Assembly (NCBI GenBank): GCA_964536015.1
Contig: CAZHVS010000014.1
Span: forward strand, 4,770-68,769
Reading direction: 5' to 3'
DNA from: CAZHVS01 sp964536015
Lineage (GTDB): Bacteria; Bacteroidota; Ignavibacteria; Ignavibacteriales; Ignavibacteriaceae
Length of the DNA stretch: 64,000 nucleotides
Positions within the stretch are counted from its first letter, which is position 1. Each line of letters starts with the position of its first letter. Under the pieces are notes generated by a model, which had not been told where the DNA came from, ran no database searches, and was given only the letters and a program-made list of their open reading frames with translations. The position numbers and the translations under genes are program-made. Positions 56,378 to 63,843 of this stretch are shown here, in pieces.

Positions 56378-58132
56378 TTGTTATGTATTTTATTTATGAC
56401 AGCCCAGTTTTTGGCGCAGAGCTGGAATAACATAGTCACAACAACAATAAATGAACCGAATTGCGAAAGAATAGATATGTTTACTAATAAAAATGGTAAT
56501 CATATTGTTATCCAAAATTCTGGTTCTACAAACTCAATAAAATACTACCTTCTGAACAGTTCAGGAATAGTAATAAGAACCTCTGTCATCGAATCCTCTG
56601 GTGGAGCTCAATTTCCAAAGGTATCTGGCAGTAATGATAAAATTTATATTGTATACAAGTTAGGAAGTGAATTAAAAGTAAAGAAATCTACTGATGCCGG
56701 ATTGAATTGGTCGACAAACATATCTTCTATTTTAATTGGAAATAATACATGTAATGGGATTGATATTGATTTTGATTTTAGTGGACTTCATCTTGTTTAT
56801 GCTACACAAGATGATTTCCCGAACTTCGAGACATATTATTACAGGTTAAATTCAAGTGATAATTGGGTAGATTTTAAAAACATTACAGATGGTACAGAAG
56901 AAGAAAATGAATATGGAGGTATGCCACGGATAACAGTAGCAAATAATAAAGCATATGTGGTTTATAGTAATACCGGAAGTTCATGGGAAAATAACAACTA
57001 TTGTTTAATAACTGGAAGAGAAAAAAATTTAACTAATAATTTCTGGGAAGATGCATTGATTGCTTTTCAGGCAAGTCCCAATTATTCTGTAGAAAATATG
57101 GATGTTGTTATAAGATACGACGAAGAAATTTTATTTTTTTACTTATGTGGATCAATCCCACCCGACCCACCAATTCAAGAGTGGGTATGGAGAACAAGGA
57201 AGCTAGAAAAGAAGGAATGGTCAGCTTATTGTTATTTGCCGCCAGAGGAAAACCAGCTAATGACTTTTAGTCTTGCATTAAATTCTGATAAGAATCTCTT
57301 TACATTTTATTCCGTTTTGTCCGAAGGATCTACAGTCCTTTATAAAACCATCCTAAACAATAGTGTATATACTATAGAAAGTGAAATTAAGCCACTAATT
57401 TTACAGTTAAAATCTACATCTGTAAGTAATGATGTATTTTTAATTTGGAGAAACGAAGGGTCTGATTTTATAAGTTATCAACACTACGATGCAAATCCAT
57501 TAGCTCCACAAAATTTTAATGTATCAACACAGGGCAACTATGCACAATTGTCTTGGACAGCAAACACAGAACCTGATATGCGATACTCGGGTTACTACAA
57601 AGTGTACAGAGCATCAACTGCAGGAGGAGTTCCTTCAACCTGGACTTATGTGGCTTCAGTGGATGCTTTTAATGGAACTATACCAGTTACTAGTTGGATT
57701 GATCCCGATCCGTGGGTAGGAAGCGGGAGCTTAAAATTATATTATAGGCTCACAGCAGTAGATAATAACAGCCACGAATCAAATCAATCGAATTATGATT
57801 GGGTATCGTGGGATGGTAGTTTCCAGAAACAAGGACAGTTGGATAACACAATTACAGAATTCAAATTAAATGAAAATTTTCCAAATCCATTTAATCCATC
57901 AACAAGAATAAGCTATCAACTTCCAACAAAATGCTATGTAACGTTGAAGGTATATAATGTATTAGGAGGTCTTGTAAGTGAACTTGTAAATGAAGTAAAA
58001 GAAGAGGGAAAGTACTACGTTAACTTTAATGCTGCAGATTTACCAAGTGGGATATATATCTATACAATGCAAGCCACAAGCAATAGTTCAATTATTTTTT
58101 CACAAACCAAAAATATGATTTTAATTAAATAA
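56378..58132 (+). CDS. cassette B gene 2: secreted FnIII protein with T9SS tag
   Basis: 584 residues from a TTG start. The in-frame sequence upstream (KNKKTKTI) looks like the basic part of the signal peptide, but has no ATG, GTG or TTG back to the previous stop, so the original start seems lost. The N-terminal 370 residues form a beta-rich domain related at low identity to cassette A gene 2 (FTNKNGNHIVIQ, KSTDAGLNWS). The C-terminal part is the constant module: FnIII plus sorting domain, identical to that of cassette A. Confidence 0.72.
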   Translation: MLCILFMTAQFLAQSWNNIVTTTINEPNCERIDMFTNKNGNHIVIQNSGSTNSIKYYLLNSSGIVIRTSVIESSGGAQFPKVSGSNDKIYIVYKLGSELKVKKSTDAGLNWSTNISSILIGNNTCNGIDIDFDFSGLHLVYATQDDFPNFETYYYRLNSSDNWVDFKNITDGTEEENEYGGMPRITVANNKAYVVYSNTGSSWENNNYCLITGREKNLTNNFWEDALIAFQASPNYSVENMDVVIRYDEEILFFYLCGSIPPDPPIQEWVWRTRKLEKKEWSAYCYLPPEENQLMTFSLALNSDKNLFTFYSVLSEGSTVLYKTILNNSVYTIESEIKPLILQLKSTSVSNDVFLIWRNEGSDFISYQHYDANPLAPQNFNVSTQGNYAQLSWTANTEPDMRYSGYYKVYRASTAGGVPSTWTYVASVDAFNGTIPVTSWIDPDPWVGSGSLKLYYRLTAVDNNSHESNQSNYDWVSWDGSFQKQGQLDNTITEFKLNENFPNPFNPSTRISYQLPTKCYVTLKVYNVLGGLVSELVNEVKEEGKYYVNFNAADLPSGIYIYTMQATSNSSIIFSQTKNMILIK

Positions 58133-58181
58133 CAAAGAGTAAAAACAATATGACACCAAACGAATTTGCAAAAGATTTACT
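57488..58181 (+). repeat. 694-bp direct repeat, copy 2 (constant 3' module)
   Basis: Second copy of the segment at 53792-54485. The absence of any visible difference, while the neighbouring coding sequence is strongly diverged, points to recent gene conversion or recombination limited to this module. Confidence 0.95.
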
Positions 58182-58266
58182 ACAAAGCGGCAAGGTTTCC
58201 GTTGTTGTTGGATATACCGATGGTACTATCCCTGGCAAAACACAAACTTTAATACGTTTTATTTAA
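58150..58266 (+). pseudogene. truncated copy 3 of the Fe-S subunit gene 5' end (38-residue leader)
   Basis: Encodes MTPNEFAKDLLQSGKVSVVV followed by GYTDGTIPGKTQTLI, still matching the intact gene, then RFI and a stop. It is the longest copy, about 35 matching codons, and its break differs from copies 1 and 2. It stops 10 bases before the ATG of the lipoprotein gene. Confidence 0.88.
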
Positions 58267-58276
58267 TTGACCTTAT

Positions 58277-59665
58277 ATGCAACCTTATTTAACGAACATA
58301 TTGATAAACTTATTAATAACTATTTTTGTAATAAGTTGCAGTAAACCAACCGAACCAATAAAGCCAACACCTCCACCACTGCCGGTTGTTGAAGAACCAA
58401 TACTTACACTTGAGTTTGATGATGCACATTGTACAGAAGCTTGGTTTATGCTTAAAACAGAAAAGCTGACACTTCCAGCTGAACTTACAATAAAGCAATT
58501 CAATTCTATTGGAGATTCAGTATCTCAATTAATAAAACTAATTACAAAAGACACATTGGTTTACATTGACTCTCTTTATCCAAACCAAACATATAGGTAC
58601 CAGGTAACGGGTAATTGGTATCCAAAGCCAAATAGCCAAAGACAAGTAACGAGCAACAATATAAACGTAAAAACGATGGACACAACGAGCCACAACTTTA
58701 CATTTGAGATGGTAACCTTTGGCGGAGAGATAAGCACCAGTATACTTTATGATGTTGCCATAATAAATGAGAACAACATATGGGCAGTAGGTGAAATATG
58801 GATAAAGGATACAAGCACACTTGGATACACTAAGTACAATGCTGTTCACTGGGATGGAAGTCAATGGGAGTTAAAAAGACTTTTATATAATAATTCAATC
58901 ATTTCACCAATTAGGGGTATTCTAGTTATAAATACAAATGATATATACTTGGCAGCCGGGAGTGTGTATCATTGGAATGGAATTTCTGCTTCTGTTCAAA
59001 TGGTTTACTCAAGACTAAGCTTACCAGATCCAAATGGAACAATAGAAAAGCTATGGGGTAATGCAAACAATAATATATATGGTGTTGGAAATGTTTGTAG
59101 TCTGATATTTTACAACGGAGTAAACTGGAATAAGATAACAAGCGAAACGACATTAAACATAAACGACATCTGGGGAGACTACAACCCCAAAACTAACGAG
59201 TGGGAAATCTTGGCTGTGGCTTCGAATTATGGCTCAGGTCTTGAAAAAGAAATTCTACAGATAAAAAATAATATTGTTATAAAAAATCCAATTAGTCCCC
59301 AAATGTGGCCTTTACTTACGACTTGGTTTAAACCCAACCGGCAATATTATGTAGCAGGTGCAGGAATATACCAAAAACGAATATTGTCTGACTCTGTTTG
59401 GTTAAATAATGCATTAAGCATTACTGAATTTGCCACAACCTCAATTAGAGGGACAGAAATAAATGATGTTTTTGGTGTAGGTGCATTTGGTGATTTCGTA
59501 CATTTTAACGGCGTTAACTGGAAAAGTGATTATCAAGAACCATTACTAAGCAGTGGTTCATATGGTTCAGTTAAAATTAAGGAAAACCTAATAATCGCTA
59601 CTGGATATAAGAATCGTGAAGCAGTTGTCCTCATCGGAAGAAGACAAATCAACAATAAACATTAA
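58277..59665 (+). CDS. cassette C gene 1: propeller-like surface lipoprotein
   Basis: 462 residues. The lipobox (IFVISCSKP, Cys21) marks a lipoprotein, followed by a Pro-rich linker (PTEPIKPTPPPLPVVEEP), an FnIII-like domain (residues 40-130, with SLYPNQTYRYQVTG) and a region of short repeats that look like a beta-propeller (IINENNIWAVGEIW, VINTNDIYLAAGSVYHWNG, NNNIYGVGNV, INDVFGVGAFGDFVHFNG). Such proteins are common on the surface of this bacterial group; the role is unknown. It has no T9SS tag and is unrelated to cassettes A and B. Confidence 0.7.
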   Translation: MQPYLTNILINLLITIFVISCSKPTEPIKPTPPPLPVVEEPILTLEFDDAHCTEAWFMLKTEKLTLPAELTIKQFNSIGDSVSQLIKLITKDTLVYIDSLYPNQTYRYQVTGNWYPKPNSQRQVTSNNINVKTMDTTSHNFTFEMVTFGGEISTSILYDVAIINENNIWAVGEIWIKDTSTLGYTKYNAVHWDGSQWELKRLLYNNSIISPIRGILVINTNDIYLAAGSVYHWNGISASVQMVYSRLSLPDPNGTIEKLWGNANNNIYGVGNVCSLIFYNGVNWNKITSETTLNINDIWGDYNPKTNEWEILAVASNYGSGLEKEILQIKNNIVIKNPISPQMWPLLTTWFKPNRQYYVAGAGIYQKRILSDSVWLNNALSITEFATTSIRGTEINDVFGVGAFGDFVHFNGVNWKSDYQEPLLSSGSYGSVKIKENLIIATGYKNREAVVLIGRRQINNKH

Positions 59666-59690
59666 ATCAATTAATTTTAAGAGACTTAAA

Positions 59691-60899
59691 ATGAATAAAT
59701 TATTTAGCTTTCTTTTTCTAATTCTGGTTTTAAATGCTGCAGTTATAACAGCACAAACAAAATCAGTAACGATTGACCAGAAATTAAGTGATAACTCAAG
59801 CAGTGGTGCGGTCGGATTGTGGAATACAACTCTTAATCTATTTGATGATTATTCTGTGCCACAAACATTTAATTGGACGATTGGAGATTCAAAAACTCTA
59901 CGAGGTTTTCAAGATATTTTAAGCAATGAAAAGTATAACCATTGGATAAACAATACAACAAATGAAAATGGTGTAACAAATCACAAATCATTTACAATTT
60001 ATCCAAACACAAATGACTTAATCTCAAAGTTTCATCCTACAAACCCCGGTGTAACAATAAAAACCAGTCTTGAGGGGACAAGCTCAACAGGTGGTGTAAT
60101 AGAATTCCGTGATCCTTGGTTTATTGATTTACAAGATGCACAATATGACAATCAATTAAGAAACAGAGGAATGATAGACGCAGTTCCAAGACAGAGAACA
60201 TCTCCATTTTATCCAGATGCAACTACACAATATGAATTTGGGCAAAAATATAATGGCGTGTTTTTAGATCAAGACCCAGCTACTACACCCACTTATTATA
60301 AAGTCGGAGTACCGGAAGAGCAGTTAATAACAATACACGGACAGAACAGAAAATTTTATCCATATTACTGGACTGGCAGCGGTGTAAACTACCAGAATGA
60401 AAACGACAGAGAAACCGGGATAGTGTTCACACAGGGTAACGCAAATGCAACCGCAGTACTAAAGGGCGAATTAATGTCCAATGACCAAAATGGAATAAGT
60501 AATAACTCACAAAAAAAGTTAGTACAAACTATAAATGGTTTATATCATTTAGTGTATGAATCACAAGGGAACGTTTGGTTGTGTAGTTTTGTAACCGGGA
60601 TTACAGAAAAAGAAGTATTATTAAAAACCAATGCTAAAAATCCTTCGATAGATTACTTTAACGACATTATAACAATTGTTTATGAGTACTGGGATAATGA
60701 ATTGAAACTGGGATTTAAGCAAATAAATACTAATTGTTATCCAGCTATCATTTATGACACTACTTTTACTTTGTCAAATAATTCTAATGACTTAGGAATT
60801 ACCAGTAACTACAATAGGCTACCAGTTACCAAAGGCAGGACTTGTAACCTTAAAAGTCTACGATATACTTGGAAACGAAGTGGCTACGCTTGTGGATGA
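59691..60899 (+). CDS. cassette C gene 2: exported protein of unknown family, tag out of frame
   Basis: 402 residues from the ATG at 59691, which starts the signal peptide (MNKLFSFLFLILVLNAAVIT); the 25 codons before it have no such signal. The body is not recognised: it holds SSSGAVGLWNTTLNLFDD, VIEFRDPWFIDLQDAQYD and YYWTGSGVNYQNENDRETG. The frame runs past a deletion at about 60801 and ends in a nonsense tail (KGRTCNLKSLRYTWKRSG). The proper sorting tag continues in another frame, so the product is probably not secreted by T9SS. Confidence 0.6.
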   Translation: MNKLFSFLFLILVLNAAVITAQTKSVTIDQKLSDNSSSGAVGLWNTTLNLFDDYSVPQTFNWTIGDSKTLRGFQDILSNEKYNHWINNTTNENGVTNHKSFTIYPNTNDLISKFHPTNPGVTIKTSLEGTSSTGGVIEFRDPWFIDLQDAQYDNQLRNRGMIDAVPRQRTSPFYPDATTQYEFGQKYNGVFLDQDPATTPTYYKVGVPEEQLITIHGQNRKFYPYYWTGSGVNYQNENDRETGIVFTQGNANATAVLKGELMSNDQNGISNNSQKKLVQTINGLYHLVYESQGNVWLCSFVTGITEKEVLLKTNAKNPSIDYFNDIITIVYEYWDNELKLGFKQINTNCYPAIIYDTTFTLSNNSNDLGITSNYNRLPVTKGRTCNLKSLRYTWKRSGYACG

Positions 60900-61023
60900 G
60901 TACAAAGAAGAAGGAAGATACAAAGTTCATTTTGATGGAAGTAATTTATCAAGCAGAGTGTATTTTTGTACATTAAAAACAAAAGATTATTCAAAGACAA
61001 ATAAAATGATTTTAATTAAATAA
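60802..61023 (+). pseudogene. out-of-frame remnant of a T9SS sorting domain
   Basis: In the +1 frame relative to the gene above, 73 codons read PVTTIGYQLPKAGLVTLKVY, DILGNEVATLVDEYKEEG and a final KMILIK. This is the second half of a type A sorting domain, missing the NPFN part. A TAG is found in this frame a few codons upstream, so it cannot be translated alone. A deletion that removed the linker and NPFN and changed the frame explains it. Confidence 0.8.
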
Positions 61024-61040
61024 CAAAGAGTAAAAACATT

Positions 61041-61898
61041 ATGACACCAAACGAATTAGCAAAAGATTTACTACAAAGCGGGAAAGTTTCCGTTGTTGTT
61101 GGTTATACCGAAGGAACTATCCCCGGTAAAACCCAAACTTTAATAACCAATAACCCTGAGAAAGCAGATAAGTTTTTATTTAATCAGTACTGCCACAATA
61201 ATCTGGCTACTTATCTTACACGCTCATATAAACTGCCAAAGGATAAACCGGTTGCAATCTTTACAAAACCTTGCGATGCCAAAACAATAATTGGACTAAT
61301 ACAAGAGCACCAGCTTAAACGTGAAGAAGTTTACATTATCGGGTTGCCCTGCACCGGCGTTGCAGATAGTGAGACAGGAACTTTAGCAAATAAATGTAAT
61401 TTTTGTATGTCTCACAATCCAAAGTTTTATGATGTGATTTGTGGAGAACCGGTTGAAGAAAAACCTGTTGGCAATCCTGCAGAAAGATTTGCAGAAGTTA
61501 CAAAACTCGAAAATATGAGCGAAGAAGAAAGATGGAATTTCTGGATGAGTGAATTTGATAAATGCGTCCGCTGTTACGCTTGCAGGCAGGCTTGTCCCCT
61601 ATGCTACTGCGAACAATGCATTGTCGATAAAACACAACCTAGATGGATTGATGCAAGTCCGCACGAAATTGGTAATTTTAGCTGGCATTTAATTCGTGCA
61701 TTCCATCTTGCAGGAAGATGTATAGGGTGCGGAGAATGTGAAAGAGTCTGCCATCAAAATATTCCACTTGGCTTATTGAATATGAAACTTGGAAAAGAAA
61801 TATTTGAACAATATGGTTACCGCGCAGGAGAAAACCCTGACGCTAAGCCTCCACTTACCGATTATAAGATGGAAGATAACCAGGATTTTATAAGATAG
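61041..61898 (+). CDS. Fe-S subunit of the Flx/Hdr complex (intact copy of the duplicated 5' end)
   Basis: 285 residues, cytoplasmic. The N-terminal 120 residues form an alpha/beta domain related to the F420-hydrogenase beta / HdrA-linked type (VAIFTKPCDAKTIIGLIQEH, IIGLPCTGVAD, NKCNFCMSHNP). Two [4Fe-4S] motifs follow: CVRCYACRQACPLCYCEQC and CIGCGECERVCHQNIP. This layout fits one of the two Fe-S subunits (FlxB/FlxC) in FlxABCD; I do not assign the letter. The gene is 12 bases from the next. Its first codons are those copied three times upstream. Confidence 0.85.
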   Translation: MTPNELAKDLLQSGKVSVVVGYTEGTIPGKTQTLITNNPEKADKFLFNQYCHNNLATYLTRSYKLPKDKPVAIFTKPCDAKTIIGLIQEHQLKREEVYIIGLPCTGVADSETGTLANKCNFCMSHNPKFYDVICGEPVEEKPVGNPAERFAEVTKLENMSEEERWNFWMSEFDKCVRCYACRQACPLCYCEQCIVDKTQPRWIDASPHEIGNFSWHLIRAFHLAGRCIGCGECERVCHQNIPLGLLNMKLGKEIFEQYGYRAGENPDAKPPLTDYKMEDNQDFIR

Positions 61899-61910
61899 GA
61901 GAACTACAGA

Positions 61911-62933
61911 ATGAAAATATATAAACTAACCAAATCTTACACCGAATTCATTTCAGCACTTCTTCTGAAAGAAAAAGAAGTAATAGCACCACAGATAATT
62001 AACAACACTTTACTCTTTGCTAAAGTTGAAAAAGCTGAGAAAGTTTTGCAGCCTGAGCAATACGTTAACACTGTCCGTTCTGCAAAGGAATTTATATTCC
62101 CTCAAACCGAACCAGTTGTTGAATTCAAGTTCAAAGGAAAAGATATTAATGTTATTGATTCTCTTCCCAAAGCAGAAGAAAAAATAATAATCGGTCTTCG
62201 TCCCTGCGATGCGTGTGCTTTTCCTGTACTTGATGACATCTTTAATTATGAATACAAAGATGAATTCTATCTTAGCCGAAGAAGAAACACCACATTAATT
62301 GGTGTTGCCTGCGAAAAATCGGATGCTTCTTGTTTCTGTACTTCTGTTGGAATTAAACCCGATACGATGAATGGTTCAGATATATTCTTAATGAAAAACA
62401 AACAGGGAAATTTTATTGCTTATGTTAATTCAACTAAAGGTGAAGAAATAGTAAAACTTCTTCCTGAATTATTTGAAGAAATAATTGAAGTTGTAGAAGA
62501 AAATCCTGTTTACAATCAAACAGCAAAAAACATACGTGAACCACTTGAGCTTGATAAAATAAAAGAATGGCTCGATAAAAACTTTGATGACCCGAAATGG
62601 GATGAATACGCAGCCCGCTGTCTTGGTTGTGCAAGCTGTGCTTATCTCTGCCCAACCTGCCATTGTTTTGATATTATTGATGAAAACAAATATGATATCG
62701 GATTAAGAAGAAAAAACTGGGACGCTTGCCAATTCCCTATTTTTACAGTTCACGCATCGGGACATAACCCAAGAGATGCACAATCTAAACGATATCGTCA
62801 AAGAGTAATGCACAAGTTCAAATATTACAAAGATAGATTCAACAAAACTCTCTGCACAGGCTGCGGAAGATGTATTCGTGCTTGTCCTGTTAATCTGGAC
62901 ATTTATCAAGTTGTAAGCGAAATAACAAAATAA
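61911..62933 (+). CDS. second Fe-S subunit of the Flx/Hdr complex (AsrA/HydB-like)
   Basis: 340 residues, resembling the beta subunit of sulfhydrogenases and anaerobic sulfite reductase A. Features: GLRPCDACAFPVLDDIF, GVACEKSDASCFCTSVG, and two ferredoxin motifs, CLGCASCAYLCPTCHC and CTGCGRCIRACPVNLD. It should carry electrons between the flavin subunit encoded next and the rest of the complex. Ribosome site AGGAGAACTACAG. It fits the other of FlxB/FlxC. Confidence 0.88.
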   Translation: MKIYKLTKSYTEFISALLLKEKEVIAPQIINNTLLFAKVEKAEKVLQPEQYVNTVRSAKEFIFPQTEPVVEFKFKGKDINVIDSLPKAEEKIIIGLRPCDACAFPVLDDIFNYEYKDEFYLSRRRNTTLIGVACEKSDASCFCTSVGIKPDTMNGSDIFLMKNKQGNFIAYVNSTKGEEIVKLLPELFEEIIEVVEENPVYNQTAKNIREPLELDKIKEWLDKNFDDPKWDEYAARCLGCASCAYLCPTCHCFDIIDENKYDIGLRRKNWDACQFPIFTVHASGHNPRDAQSKRYRQRVMHKFKYYKDRFNKTLCTGCGRCIRACPVNLDIYQVVSEITK

Positions 62934-62951
62934 TTAAACTGAAAGAAAAAG

Positions 62952-63791
62952 ATGGAAAACATATATAAACCTTATCTAGCAAAAATTGAAGAAATGCGAT
63001 GGGAAACTCCCGACACAAAAACCTTCAAACTGGTTTTCACTGACCCTGAAGTTTCAGAAAAATTTACTTTCCGTGCAGGACAATTTGGAGAGTACTCCTC
63101 TTTTGGAGAAGGCGAAAGCACTTTCTGTATTTCATCTTCACCTACACGCAAAGGATATATTGAATGCAGCTTCAAAGTAATTGGAAAAGTTACCACGGCT
63201 CTGGATAGAAAAGACGTAGGTGATATTGTCGGCTTCCGCGGTCCTTACGGCAACTGGTTTCCAATTGAAGATATGTACGATAAAAATCTCCTATTTATTG
63301 GTGGTGGAATTGGACTTGCACCTCTTCGTTCTTTAATCTGGAACTGTCTTGACCTCAGAGAAAAATTTAAAGATGTTACTATCCTTTATGGAGCCCGCTC
63401 GGTAAGCGATCTTTGCTACAAAAATGAATTAAAAGAATACGAAGAACGTCCCGACGTTAACTTTGTTAAAACTGTTGACCCGGGCGGACAAACAGATGAC
63501 TGGAACGGAGAAATAGGATTTGTACCCGCAATTCTCGACAAAATGGCTCCAAAACCAGATAACACAGTAGCAATAACCTGTGGTCCTCCTATTATGATTA
63601 AATTCACAATCCAGAGCCTTGAAAAACTTGGTTTCAAACCAAACCAGATTGTAACAACACTCGAAAACCGAATGAAATGCGGACTGGGTAAATGCGGAAG
63701 ATGCAACATTGGCGGAACTTATGTTTGCATAGACGGACCGGTATTTAATGCTGAACAACTCGCAAATCTACCGCTCCACTCCGATAGCTGA
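62952..63791 (+). CDS. flxA: NAD(P)H-binding flavin reductase subunit (FlxA/AsrB-like)
   Basis: 279 residues of the ferredoxin-NADP reductase type. FAD binding is shown by FRAGQFGEYSSFGEGES and FCISSSP, NAD(P) binding by LLFIGGGIGLAPLRSL and CGPPIMIKF, and a C-terminal [2Fe-2S] site by MKCGLGKCGRCNIGG with a later Cys in YVCIDGP. It brings NAD(P)H electrons to the HdrABC part, where they could be split between ferredoxin and a disulfide. It is the last recognisable gene of the operon. Confidence 0.88.
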   Translation: MENIYKPYLAKIEEMRWETPDTKTFKLVFTDPEVSEKFTFRAGQFGEYSSFGEGESTFCISSSPTRKGYIECSFKVIGKVTTALDRKDVGDIVGFRGPYGNWFPIEDMYDKNLLFIGGGIGLAPLRSLIWNCLDLREKFKDVTILYGARSVSDLCYKNELKEYEERPDVNFVKTVDPGGQTDDWNGEIGFVPAILDKMAPKPDNTVAITCGPPIMIKFTIQSLEKLGFKPNQIVTTLENRMKCGLGKCGRCNIGGTYVCIDGPVFNAEQLANLPLHSDS

Positions 63792-63843
63792 TTTTTTTAA
63801 TATAGCTCCTTAATGTGGGAATTGCTTTTCTAATAAACAAAAA

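Noticed and set aside
50802..58266. The three short leader frames as independent small functional genes
   Set aside because: Their first 22-35 codons are copies of the start of the 61041 gene and the tails are short and differ, so truncated duplicates explain them better.
63792..63843. A terminator after flxA
   Set aside because: I saw T-rich sequence but no stable hairpin.
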